From: Ailurus styani
Taxonomy: Eukaryota > Chordata > Mammalia > Carnivora > Ailuridae
DNA length: 64,000 bases
Assembly: GCA_002007465.1 (NCBI GenBank)
Contig: LNAC01000136.1
Coordinates: forward strand, 493,211-557,210
Direction of reading: 5' to 3'
Position 1 is the stretch's first letter, and every line of letters begins with the position of its first letter. The position numbers were made by a program, and so were the translations under genes. The notes under the pieces were generated by a model. The model was not told where the DNA came from. It made no database searches and saw nothing but the letters and a program-made list of their open reading frames with translations. Below, piece after piece: positions 9,881-19,548 of the stretch.

Positions 9881-11714
9881 GAAACCACTGGCTGTTTTTG
9901 AAAAAGGAAGCAGTGAGTGCTTGGAGGAGTATCTGATCTGTCCAAACCCCAGAGAACTCTGTGTAAGCGATCTTCCGCTAAAACCCCTTTGATCCGCTCA
10001 GACCTTGGACGCCCGGGGACTGACAGCCACCATATAAAATACATGTGGCATAGTTTAACACATTTTAGTAGGAAGTTGTGAATCTGGTCATTTGGCTGTT
10101 CCTACTTAACTCCTGGCAAAGCATCACATAAATACTTTCCTTGTTCTTTTAAACCAAGTAATGCGTGATTTTCCCCTTTAATTTTAAAACAATGCATCTA
10201 CTTTCAATTAGCGAGGCCGAGTGTATTTGTTGGAACCAAGGAAAGGGAACGCCTAAAGTCTGAAGGGATCTAGGGAGGGAACGAGAAATGCTAGCACTTT
10301 TCTTCCACATTTTCACCTCACTGAAGAAGTAATTTCAGGCCTGGGCTTACTTTTTGGTATTGTAGAAATTTAGGGTAGGGCTTGCTTAGTATTTCACCAA
10401 GCAGCAGTTCTGCTTATCAAAGCCATGTGTATCAGAGCATAAAATCTTGTTTCTAGGAAGCTGTATTCTCTCATTCTCTCCGATAATTGTTTTACCCTAA
10501 GTCACTTACACCTGCTACATAATTGTGCTTTTTAATAGTATGTTGTTAATATACATAAGATTTTCATGAGTACATGCGCATGTACCCAAATAAGGAAATG
10601 TACTTAAAAAGATCATGTCATGTTATATTATGATATTTCCTTTCAAGGGATAAAAAAAGTCCTTCATTAAAAGCTGTGATGACTAATTTGAGCTTGATGC
10701 ATTGTAAACTTGGATTTGGAACACACTTTCCTGATTCTGTGTTTCTTAAAGTGAATTCGCTACAAAGATACTTTTACATTGTTGCCCCCACTATTTTGTA
10801 AGATGATTATGCAGTTCTCTTGCAATCTTGTATTATTCGTTCAAAATGAAAAATGACTTAGAGAAGTGGCATTACCGGAATATATCAAGTTGGTATCACT
10901 CTTGAGATGCACAAGAATAATTAGATTGGTTGGCAGGCTGTCTGCTTTCCTCCATGTTCATGCATCATCCTCTGTGGCTGAAGGAAAAAGAAAAACAAAA
11001 AACAATGGTTTTGAGCTGAAAAGACTGTACTGATTGTGGTAGGCACTAGCATGTCTGAGAGAGAATGACCAGTCCTTATAGCCAGTGATTCTAGGGTGAG
11101 AGTTCTATGCAGGAAATTGTTTCCTTTGTGCATTCTTGAAGGCATCAGGCCCTAGTTTTTACTCTATTGACCTTTTGTAGCCATTTTACTGCCTTTGAGC
11201 AGCTGTGTCAATGGCAAAGGGATGAGACTGTGTAGCTGTTTGGTTATAGAATGCTGCAACCAAACTCTCACGAAGATTGGGTGTTACAGTGTTTCTGGAT
11301 TCCACTATTCTTCAATGGTCCTTGATCCTGCATTCCATATCACAGTAGAAAATTTAGTGTTAGCAATTGTTGTCTGAACTTTCAAGGATTTTGGCCTTAG
11401 TGGGGCCAAGTGCAACGTCAGTATGAAGATACTTTTCCACTTCGGAGAATATGCTCATGGCATAAAAATGGCCAGTACCATATACACTGTGCATAGTCTA
11501 TATAGTGTTGTGCATTTGTGCCCGGCCAGGAGGTAGAATCGTGACCCCAAGGGAGGGTTGCCTCTTTCTTTCTACAACAACACCATCTTTTTGCCAAACA
11601 CTCGACTCAAATGAATGCCTTTCCAAATTTGCATAAAATGGTGACATATAGTCCAGTCAGCTTTAGGTCATCCTAACTGAATATGAGCTTGGAAAGAGTG
11701 ATTTTACATTCTAG
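9881..11714. other. no gene or repeat recognised
   Basis: About 1.8 kb of AT-rich, unique-looking DNA. Short frames at 9853-10044, 10921-11145 and 11195-11377 have no family signature. I see no CAN-SINE, L1 or MIR with confidence. Confidence 0.5.
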
Positions 11715-11860
11715 AGCAGTGTTTCTCAACCATGTAATGTATGTACAGATCACATGGGGATCTTGTTAAGATGCACATTGTGTTTCGGTGCATCTGGGGT
11801 AGACCTGAGACTTTGCTTTCCTAACAAGTTCCCAGGAGATGTTGAAGTTGCCTGAGATAG
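11715..11860 (+). mobile_element. MER5A hAT-Charlie DNA transposon
   Basis: The fragment follows MER5A in order: cagtgtttctcaaccatgta, gatcacatggggatcttgtt, gacctgagactttgctttcc and taacaagttcccaggagatg. It is a diverged non-autonomous element without coding sequence. Confidence 0.8.
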
Positions 11861-11928
11861 AGTCATCTTTGAAATGACTGATCCTCCACTGCCAGAGACA
11901 GTATGAACTCCTCAGTGGGCCAACTCAC

Positions 11929-12037
11929 CTTTGGAGAGAAGGTTCCGGAACTGGTGCTTTAGGACATTCAGCAGTTGCTTGTACTTCCTGAGGTGTGCCT
12001 TCCTCATCTGAAGAGCGAGGTCGATAATGGCACTCAT
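11929..12037 (-). CDS. candidate first coding exon or 41-codon small ORF, unrecognised
   Basis: A minus-strand ATG at 12037-12035 in fair context (A at -3) opens a frame of 36 codons beginning MSAIIDLALQMRKAHL and ending FRNLLSK. An in-frame TGA lies 12 bases before the ATG, so this is the first Met. After codon 36 plus one base (11929) comes a good splice donor, G then gtgagt. Without splicing the frame adds five codons and stops. The peptide is Leu/Lys/Arg-rich with a hydrophobic spacing typical of an amphipathic helix. I do not recognise the family. The phase (1) fits the possible acceptor at 3822 on the same strand. Chance ORFs of this length are common, so confidence is limited. Confidence 0.33.
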
Positions 12038-12534
12038 TTTGGGTAATCAGTGCGGGCACGCATGAGAGATATAGGTGAGACGTTTAGACAGTAACATCAG
12101 TTTAGCACGTATCCCCTGAAGGGCCTTTGTTGGATTTTTCCCAAAATGTCCCAGGGAAGGAGACACGTAGGGACCTTTGGGTAAAGCGCAGGACATGTGA
12201 AGAGAAATTGCTCATCGTTTGAAGACAGGGAAGAAGCTATGACCCAAGACTGAAACATAGGTTCCCGTGATCAGGTGCACCAGCGGTTTCCAGGAAAGAG
12301 TGGCCTGGTCTGCGATATTACCTAAGATAGCTGGTCTGGAATGTAAACGACAGGGATGGGGGGACCCTGCAGGGGTTCACGGATTGTTGTGACTGCTGAG
12401 AGATCAACGAGCATGACAAAGTGTCTTGTTATCTTGACTCCAGGGTGTTTTAAGTAAGAGGGCAGCCAGTCCAGGGAGGAAGAAGGAAGGAGACGGAAAG
12501 GAAAGAAAAAGAGAAATAACTCGGGAAATGCTTC
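12038..12534. other. no feature recognised
   Basis: Upstream flank of the candidate exon when read on the minus strand. No CpG-rich promoter, TATA box in suitable place or named repeat is evident; part of 12,150-12,480 may be an old interspersed repeat. Confidence 0.4.
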
Positions 12535-12690
12535 TGTGCATGACGCAGTGTCAGGTATTACACAAAGCATGAGATGTGGGTAGTAGTCTTCGAATTTCAC
12601 AGGTGAAAAATATTTATAGGGAGTGTCCCAAATCACCCAGTTTGTAAGTTTATGGGGCTAGACTTTAAAACCAGAGCTGGGCTTAATGAT
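12535..12690 (-). mobile_element. MIR SINE
   Basis: Reverse MIR: gtgtcaggtattacacaaag, then a diverged form of the 'cccattttacagatgaggaaa' part (cgaatttcacaggtgaaaaa), caaatcacccagtttgtaag and a final region near ttaaaaccagagctgggct. Confidence 0.7.
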
Positions 12691-12979
12691 TTCCAAAAGC
12701 CAACCCATGTAGTTGACACAATAAACACGTTTGGCGCCAGGACACATAATGAATTTCCTCCTGAGAGAGAGTCAGTGGCGTTCTCTAGGACCCCGCCAGC
12801 CAGGGCCTGAGGCAAGGCTGCTCTGCTGGATGCCCAGGAAGAGGACTTTGCTGGGAGCCTGGGAGCCTGGAAGTTGTCTGAGCTGCTGCCGCACTCCTGG
12901 GCCGCCCATGGGTCTCGATCTGGATCTCCACACCTTACGTAATGGTATGACTCCGTGATAGAGTGAGCCACAGATCAGA
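12691..12979. other. GC-richer unique DNA, no gene called
   Basis: Antiparallel frames of 75 and 112 residues overlap here. Neither has a recognisable domain, and mutual antisense openness is expected in GC-rich DNA. Confidence 0.4.
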
Positions 12980-12991
12980 AAGTGCTTGGAA

Positions 12992-13193
12992 GGGCGCCTG
13001 GGTGGCTCAGTGGGTTAAAGCCGCTGCTTTCGGCTCAGGTCATGATCTCAGGGTCCTGGGATCGAGGCCCGCATTGGGCTCCCTGCTCAGAGGGGAGCCT
13101 GCTTCCTCCTTTCTCTCTGCCTGCCTCTCTGCCTACTTGTGATCTCTCTCTCTCTCTGTCAAATAAATAAATAAAATCTCGAAGAAAAAAAAA
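12992..13193 (+). mobile_element. CAN-SINE, young mustelid-type copy
   Basis: Full-length plus-strand SINE. The head is gggcgcctgggtggctcag with tgggttaaagccgctgc; pol III A-box-like (tggctcagtgg) and B-box-like (gggatcgaggcc) motifs are in place. The CT-rich body ends in aaataaataaataaaatct and a short A tail. Target-site duplications of 12 bases (aagtgcttggaa at 12980-12991, aagtccttggaa at 13194-13205) differ at one base. The head type is the one I associate with mustelids. Confidence 0.96.
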
Positions 13194-13319
13194 AAGTCCT
13201 TGGAAAGCTCACTCACCAGAAAAGGATACTTGACTGTGTATTATAAAACACATAGCTATAATATATGGACAGAGTTATACATGAAATTAAGAAATCTGGT
13301 TGGGACTAGATTCTTTTTT

Positions 13320-13480
13320 TTATTTGCTTTTTCCTAACTGGAAATAAATTGATTTTTATAAATAGAAAGATAAATGTGTCCATTATAAAAAGAAAATTCA
13401 GAACACATACAAGTAAAGGGAGAAAGTAAAAAATCATTTGTAATTTTACCATGTGACAAAGCTACTGTAAACATCATGAT
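13320..13480 (-). mobile_element. old L1 3' region, reverse
   Basis: The text resembles the reverse of an old L1 end (L1M type): taaaaagaaaattcagaaca, then aaaaaatcatttgtaatttt and accatgtgacaaagctactg with a following taaacatcatgataat. It may be the same insertion as 13,860-14,161, with a poorly recognisable middle. Confidence 0.5.
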
Positions 13481-13859
13481 AATATACACATGCTGTGATT
13501 TAATTATGTGGATAGAAGTAAATGTAGGTTCACCATCTCATATCCAAAACTCTCTAGGCCAGATTGTTTCGCAGTCCCAAAGTTTTTTCTTTCTAGATTT
13601 GATAAACATGATATAAGAGATATACTATAGATTGTACAAAATCCCCATTGAGGTGTGGAGTATTTCCCTACAGTTGTATATATTAACATTTCAGCAGCAG
13701 AACATATTCAGTGTTTGCATTTAGTGGAATAAGGACTGTAAATGGCCTGCCAGCAGGTCACGTTTTCCCATAGTGAATTACAAAAACATTTTTCAGTTCT
13801 TGGAACTTTTAAGACTTCAGATTATAGATAAGGGAGTGTGGCCCTGTGTATAAATACTG

Positions 13860-14161
13860 ATTGTTTTTATTGGATGCATACCACAAGCCCTTTTTTTCCT
13901 GACTTGCTTTCTCATTTTTTCCCCTAATGAACATTTTGTACATATAAACACTTTGTACAATAAATTGCTAGAAATGGAACTATTGGGTCAACATGTAGAT
14001 ATACTTTTAGGGCTTTTCAGTAAAGATTGCTAAATTGCCATCCTGAAAGACACCAGGTTTCTTCGTAGGGTCCAAAAATGCCTGTTTTTACCACATACTT
14101 GCCAGTCTTGAGCTTTATTAATGTTTTAAGTCTTTCGGATTTGATAGGTAAAAAGTGATGT
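13860..14161 (-). mobile_element. old L1 (L1M), reverse, interrupted by a SINE
   Basis: Typical landmarks of the reverse strand of old L1: ttgctagaaatggaactatt, gggtcaacatgtagatatac, ttgctaaattgccatcctga and cagtcttgagctttattaat. The element continues briefly after the SINE at 14173-14364, up to about 14,420. Confidence 0.7.
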
Positions 14162-14172
14162 GATAGTTTACA

Positions 14173-14364
14173 GGTTTTTTTTTTTTTATTTGACACACAG
14201 AGAGAGATCACAAGCAGACAGAGAGGCAGGCAGAGAGACAAGGAGAGGAGGAAGCAGGCTCCCTGCTGAGCAGAGAGCCCGATGCGGGGCTCGATCCCAG
14301 GACCCTGAGATCATGACCTGAGCCGAAAGCAGAGGCTTTAACCCACTGAGCCACCCAGGCGCCC
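14173..14364 (-). mobile_element. CAN-SINE, young mustelid-type copy
   Basis: Reverse full-length SINE: T tail, tttgacacacagagagagat, cacaagcagacagagaggca, gaggaagcaggctccctgct, cctgagatcatgacctgagc and the end ctttaacccactgagccacc then caggcgccc. An 11-base perfect target-site duplication gatagtttaca flanks it (14162-14172, 14365-14375). It sits inside the old L1. Confidence 0.97.
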
Positions 14365-14420
14365 GATAGTTTACATTTTTAATGCTAATGATGTAGTTCT
14401 TTTTATAAGTGTCCTACTTC

Positions 14421-14984
14421 TAGATTCATTTCAGAGATTGTAACTTTTTCAGATCATTAAATTGAGGTTCTATCTTGCAGTGTTTTTGGAGATCGTAATT
14501 CTGTGTCAGATATCATCAGTGGCCTTGGTTATTTTATTTCAGAAGTGAATTGCAAGGAAGTACAGATGCCTCTCTAGGTGGCTGCAGACTTTAGGCCTGA
14601 TGTGTATATAATCCCTGGCCGGTGTCTTGTGCTCATTGTCACATGTGGCTCATCATAGTGTCCCCTTGGTTCTTGTAGCATGGACGAATCTAGTAGTGCA
14701 TACAGCGAGGACTCTTGCAAGAATCGTTTGCATAGATAATTCCTGAATATGAACGGGGTACCGAATACCATTCTCATCTGAAGGGTTTGGTTGGAAATAT
14801 CTGTAATTGTATCATTACGCTGCAGGTAAGAATAAGCCAGTCCATCCCCAGTGGTTCTGTGCAGTTTTCATAGTTTTCTGACAATTGTAAAATAATACGG
14901 CCACACTGCTTCTTCTGAAAGGGGAGTTTTGATGTTTCATCCTTTCATTCTATAGTGTCTAAAAAGATTTCCCCTAAGCCTGAG
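14421..14984. other. no feature recognised
   Basis: Unique-looking DNA; the 67-residue minus frame at 14574-14777 has no domain signature. Confidence 0.4.
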
Positions 14985-15110
14985 GCAGTCAGACATTGGT
15001 AAGATCTGGAATCACCTGGGGAGCTTAATTACCATTCAGAAACTGGAGTGTGGCCACCAGAGAATCCAATCCAGCCAGTTTTGGACTGCCTGGAGAAAGG
15101 TAGCCGGGCC
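14985..15110 (+). mobile_element. MER5A-like hAT fragment
   Basis: A diverged copy with ctggaatcacctggggagct and a following ttcagaaactggagtg that parallels the MER5A interior. Both ends are eroded. Confidence 0.5.
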
Positions 15111-15254
15111 GTGATTTAACGAGACTATTATACAATTAGAAAAATCATAGAAGTGATTTTATATGTGTAAATGTAGGTACTGTTATTAAAACAGCAATAC
15201 AGATAATCAAAATTCTTACTAACAGTACTGTTACGAATGTTTTAAAGATATCGG

Positions 15255-15462
15255 GGCAGGGGCGGGGCGCCTGGGTGGCTCGGTTAAGCGACCGCCTTCG
15301 GCTCAGGTCATGATTCCAGGGTCCTGGGATCGAGCCCCGCATCGGGCTCCCTGCTCAGCGGGAAACCTGCTTCTCTCTCTCCCTCTGCATGCTGTTGGCT
15401 TACTTGTGCTCTCTCTTTGTCTCTCTGTCAAATAAATAAATTAAAAAATCTTAAAAAAAAGA
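15255..15462 (+). mobile_element. CAN-SINE
   Basis: Plus-strand SINE: ggggcgcctgggtggctcgg, ttaagcgaccgccttcggct, gtcctgggatcgagccccgc, CT-rich body, aaataaataaattaaaaaat. Duplications aaagatatcgg (15244-15254) and aaagatattgg (15463-15473) differ at one base. The head differs from the mustelid-type tgggttaaagc, so it is an older caniform type. Confidence 0.95.
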
Positions 15463-15752
15463 AAAGATATTGGATAACTCAGTATTAGTGTTTCCCATTA
15501 AATGAATGAGGAACTTTTGGATTCATCATCCCTAACATCTGGTCAAATTTTATTTCTTGGTAATAGAGAATGAATACTTGAAATAAGGGACATTCTTAAT
15601 TTGGGAACATATTGAAGGCAAATATGTGCAACTTTTTTTAAGTGCTTTAAGTGATAAAGAAATCACTTTGGAAAGTAAGTTTTCTTTAGTCAAGCAATGC
15701 AGTATTACAGGCAAACTAGAAAGTTTCCTACTGACACTATCTCACTATGTTT

Positions 15753-15848
15753 TTTTATTATTAAAGATTTTTTTATTTTATTTGACACACAGATCTTGAC
15801 CTGAACTGAAGGCAGACGCTTAACCAACTGAGCCACCCAGGCACCCCT
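15753..15848 (-). mobile_element. CAN-SINE with large internal deletion
   Basis: Only about 96 bp: the tail side (ttattttatttgacacacag) is joined directly to atcttgacctgaactgaagg and the terminal gagccacccaggcacccc. The GA-rich body and left monomer middle, roughly 100 bases, are missing. Duplications ctatgttt at 15745-15752 and 15849-15856 show that the ends of the insertion are intact, so the loss is internal. Confidence 0.92.
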
Positions 15849-15879
15849 CTATGTTTCCTTATAGTTTGCATTTCATTTT

Positions 15880-16093
15880 ATTTTTTAATTTTTTTTATTT
15901 ATTAAAGATTTTTATTTATTTATTTGACACAGAGAGAGATCACAAGTAGGCAGATAGGCAGGCAGAGAGAGAGAGGAGGAAGCAGGCTCCCTGCTTAGCA
16001 GAGAGCCCGATGTGGGCCTCGATCCCAGGGTCCTGAGATCATGACCTGAGCCGAAGGCAGAGGCTTTAACCCACTGAGCCACCCAGGCGCCCC
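15880..16093 (-). mobile_element. CAN-SINE, young mustelid-type copy
   Basis: Reverse full-length SINE with tttatttatttatttgacac, gatcacaagtaggcagatag, gaggaagcaggctccctgct, gatcatgacctgagccgaag, and ctttaacccactgagccacc. Perfect 13-base duplication tgcatttcatttt at 15867-15879 and 16094-16106. Confidence 0.97.
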
Positions 16094-16114
16094 TGCATTT
16101 CATTTTTTTACGGG

Positions 16115-16156
16115 GTGTGTGTGTGTGTTTGTGTGTGTGTGTTTGTGTGTGTGCAT
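16115..16156. repeat. (GT)n microsatellite
   Basis: About 42 bases of GT repeats with two GTTT interruptions, just downstream of a young SINE and upstream of an L1 tail. Confidence 0.95.
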
Positions 16157-16268
16157 GCATCATTCTTTATGTGTCTTTTTTGAAATGAACCTGTACAGAC
16201 TCTAGCTGCTTCCTTAGAGATATGATTTTAAATATCGTTCTGAACCATTGATATAAGAAAGAACATTC

Positions 16269-16790
16269 TTTTTTTTTTTATGTTGTTAGTCACCATACAG
16301 TACATCATTAGTTTTTGATGTGGTGTTCCATGATTCATTGTTTGCATATAACACCCAGTGCTCCATGCAATCTGAGCCCTCTTTGATACCCATCACCAGG
16401 CTCACCCATCCCCTCACCCTCCATTTGTTTCCCGGAGTCCATAGTCTCTCGTGGTTCATCTCCCACTCTGATTTCTCCTCCTTCATTTTTCTCTTCTCCG
16501 AATGTCCTCCATGCTATTCCTTATGTTCCACAAATAAGTGAAACCATGTGATAATTGTCTTGCTCTGTTTGACTTATTTCACTCAGCATAATCCCCTCCA
16601 GTTCCATCCATGTCGATGCAAACAGTGGGTATTCATCCTTTCTAATGGCTGAGTAATATTCCGTTGTGTATATGGACCACATCTTCTCTATCCATTCGTC
16701 TGTTGAAGGGCATCTTGGCTCTTTCCACAGTTTGGCTGTCGTGGACATAGAAATCATTTTCACACGCACCAATGGATTCAACATTCTGGG
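16269..16790 (-). mobile_element. 5'-truncated carnivore L1 (end of ORF2 plus 3' UTR)
   Basis: The poly(A) tail appears as T at 16269-16279. The reverse strand of 16300-16520 matches the carnivore L1 3' UTR, with landmarks such as gatgtggtgttccatgattc and ataacacccagtgctccatg. A reverse frame (within 16521-16814) carries the ORF2 C-terminal signature: a TTEYYSAIRK motif, then STWMELEGIMLSEISQ and YHMVSLICG. The 5' truncation is near 16,750-16,790; the exact edge is unclear. A weak target duplication may be agaaagaacattc versus agaaatcattttc. It is the most recent L1 in the window. It encodes no complete protein. Confidence 0.92.
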
Positions 16791-16799
16791 GTCAAAGTT

Positions 16800-17637
16800 A
16801 ATGTTTGCCTCCACTGACTTTAATTTGGGTCACCCCAAAAACCTGCTCATTATTTGACCTAAGCACTAATTATGTTGTGAACCTTGTTTCTTAAAACATA
16901 AGCACGTGTTAACTTTCATCGCCTTCATCACCCAGATCCCTCTGTGTTCTGGAAATTGATTATGTATGGTCTCTGCAGTCAGCTGTTAGTAAACTGAAAA
17001 CAAAGGTATGCCAAAACGTGGTGCGAGAAACTAGGCTTTTCATCCCAGTGGAAGATACACCATCAGTCTTCTGTGAGCCTCTTCAGCAAGTGTTCACGTT
17101 AGCATCTGGCTTGCCGGATTATCCAAGGAGATATAGAAAGTCAAAGTCTTCCCATCACTGTCCTTGTAACAGCATTTTCCTTTGATTTGAAAAGGTTTGA
17201 CAGACTTTTTTGTTTTTAGCGTTTCCCTAAACATAGAAGAGATACACATACACATGCGTGCGCGTGTATATGTAGCCTGGCTGTCATATGTGGGGAAACA
17301 GGCACAGGTTTGGAGGTGCCTTCTAGATGGCATACCAATGTGGAACTGCATTTAGAAGATGACAGTTCACCTTTGGACATTTTTTTCCCCCTCTCCTTTA
17401 AAAACAAGATACATTCACTTGTGCTTTCATGAGATGTTTAGGCCAGAAAGGCTAGGGCCAAAAATCCTATTGCGTCCTACCCTCTTCACTCCCAGCTTCT
17501 CCCAGGATGGCTCACTTGCCCAGCTGTAAACCAGACAGAGCCTGAGTGGGAGAGTCACCCTCAGCCGCTGGGGAAAGGGAAAGGAATTAGCACTTAAAGT
17601 GAGCTTCCCTCTAATTGAGCTGTTTGTCTCCACTAGG
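16800..17637. other. no gene seen
   Basis: Unique-looking DNA. An alternating purine-pyrimidine patch lies at about 17,243-17,270 (acacatgcgtgcgcgtgtat). Minus frames at 17094-17407 and 17427-17633 show no domain. Confidence 0.45.
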
Positions 17638-17760
17638 TATCAGATGTTCCAGGCATTTCTTCTAAATGCCCCCTTTTTATCTCACGCTCTTGCGACTATC
17701 CCTTTCCTTCTGTAAATAAGGAAACTGAGGCTTTGCAAGGTGAGATAAAATTTGGGGTTG
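17638..17760 (-). mobile_element. MIR SINE
   Basis: Reverse MIR core is clear as tctgtaaataaggaaactga followed by ggctttgcaaggtgagataa; the preceding part matches the gcatttcttctaaatgcccc region of the family in diverged form. Confidence 0.65.
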
Positions 17761-19297
17761 CCAGCTGGGTGTGTGGCGTCTCTCTAAACCCCTGGCACAG
17801 ACTTCTGTGAGGAGTCCTCGGCTCTCAAGCTCCATACCGGCTCGGATGGCATGGGGACTGGAGCTCCTCAGACTTTAATCTTTCATGTCCAGCCTGCCTC
17901 TCATGTCTACGTGCTAATCCTGCCACCCTGAGCTGACCTCTGTCCTGATGACCTCTGACCCAGTGGCTCATAGTCCCTTCCAGCCCTCCTTTCTGGCCTA
18001 GCTCACGTCTCCACCTACCAGACCGTGATGCTTCCTGGAGTTTGGTGACAGCCTCAAATTTTACTTCCTCCTGTGGTTCGGAGATGTGCATGATACTAAG
18101 ATCTGGGCCAAACTGCAAAATGACGAAAGCAGAAACTCCAAGATTGCATGTCGAGGTGGTAAGTAAAGCAAAAGAAGGCTGGGGTTAAGTTCATGTCGGT
18201 TACCGTGGCTCATGGTCAGGGAAGTGGGACGGGCGAATTGGGAAGCACTTGTGCACCGTCGAGTGCCGCCCCGGGCAAACGTGGGTGAAATTCTCTGGTC
18301 TCCATTCAAGTCTCTCCTGTTCCGTCCTGACACAAACTCGTATTCATCTTTCTCCTCCAGTTCAGGGTTTGTAAACTTTGTTCTTAAGTCTGAGATCAGA
18401 ATACACCATTGATGACATTTTGCAGATTACTGGGCTTTTTAAAAAAACAATTTAGATCTCCTTTATTTTTAACATTCTCACTTTCCTTTTTCTTGCCGCT
18501 TAAAAGTAAACGTTGAAAAACAACAACAGAAGAAGGTAAACATTGAGCTGATCTGCCATGTCAGAGGAATTATGTCCTCTGTTAATACCATAACCTGTTA
18601 AGGCACTCCTCGAAACATTGTTTGCACGGAAGAGTCTTTATCCAGAAAGAATGCCACAAAGAAGAGATTTTAATTAAGGAGGATGCTAATGCTAATAGCC
18701 AAGTAATGTGATTATAAGGCGTGCTCACTGAAACTTAGCTATGTAGCACAGGTATGAAAAACAGGTAGTTTTCATCAGGCGAAGTATGTGATTTGGACAT
18801 TAACTGCAGTGATAAGTAGAAAGCAAACACTCCTTAAAGATATTTTCTCTGTATTTGCAGCTTGCTTTACATATAAGAAAGTTCTGGGAGAAAGTTTCAT
18901 TTTGCTTTACCCAATGAGTTACAGTATAGCTAAGCCTAAAGGTGGTGTTGTCAGCCCTACTTACTGATAAATAAACGGAGTTCTGCAAAACCAAGTAAGT
19001 AGACTTCCGTGCAAGAGTCCAGGGCAGATGTATTCCAAGCCAGAGTTTCCCAACCAGCTGTGTGAGGAATGCAGGGGTGAGTCAGGGATAATATGTCTCT
19101 GCCTCTGGCGGGTACCGTTCAGGGAGGAACACAGACATTCTTACCAGATACTGAGGGAGCGAGGAGGAAGGGTAGCCCTACCTGGGAGGAGGAGAGCAGA
19201 ATGGCTCTGCCAAGTGATGTCTGCACTGGGTCCGGGGAGACGGGAGGGCTCTGACGGGTGAGTGGGAGTCAAGGCAGCACACAGCCTAAGAATAAGA
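17761..19297. other. no gene or named repeat
   Basis: Mixed composition. Antiparallel frames at 17825-18412 and a frame at 19028-19261 have no recognisable domain. No SINE or LINE identified. Confidence 0.45.
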
Positions 19298-19309
19298 AAG
19301 CACTGGGCC

Positions 19310-19456
19310 GGGGCGCCTGGCTGGCTCAGATGGTTAAGGGGCTGCCTTCGGCTCAGGTCACGATCCCAGAGTCCTGGGATCAAGCCCTGCGTCAACCTCC
19401 CTGCTCAGCGGAGAGTCTGCCTCTCCCTCTCCCTCTGTCCCTCCCCCCTGCTTGTG

Positions 19457-19487
<31 letters not shown>

Positions 19488-19536
19488 GAATAAATAAAAT
19501 CTTAAAGAAAAAGAAAGAGAAAGCAAGCAAGCAAGC
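19310..19536 (+). mobile_element. CAN-SINE with (AAGC)n tail
   Basis: Plus-strand SINE: ggggcgcctggctggctcag, gctgccttcggctcaggtca, tcctgggatcaagccctgcg, (CT)n near 19,458-19,482 and aaatgaataaataaaatctt. The A-rich tail ends in an (AAGC) array that runs into the second target copy. Duplications aagcactgggcc at 19298-19309 and 19537-19548 are perfect. Confidence 0.95.
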
Positions 19537-19548
19537 AAGCACTGGGCC

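Noticed and set aside
16521..16814. 97-codon minus frame as a host gene
   Set aside because: It carries the C-terminal signature of L1 ORF2 and belongs to a 5'-truncated L1 insertion.
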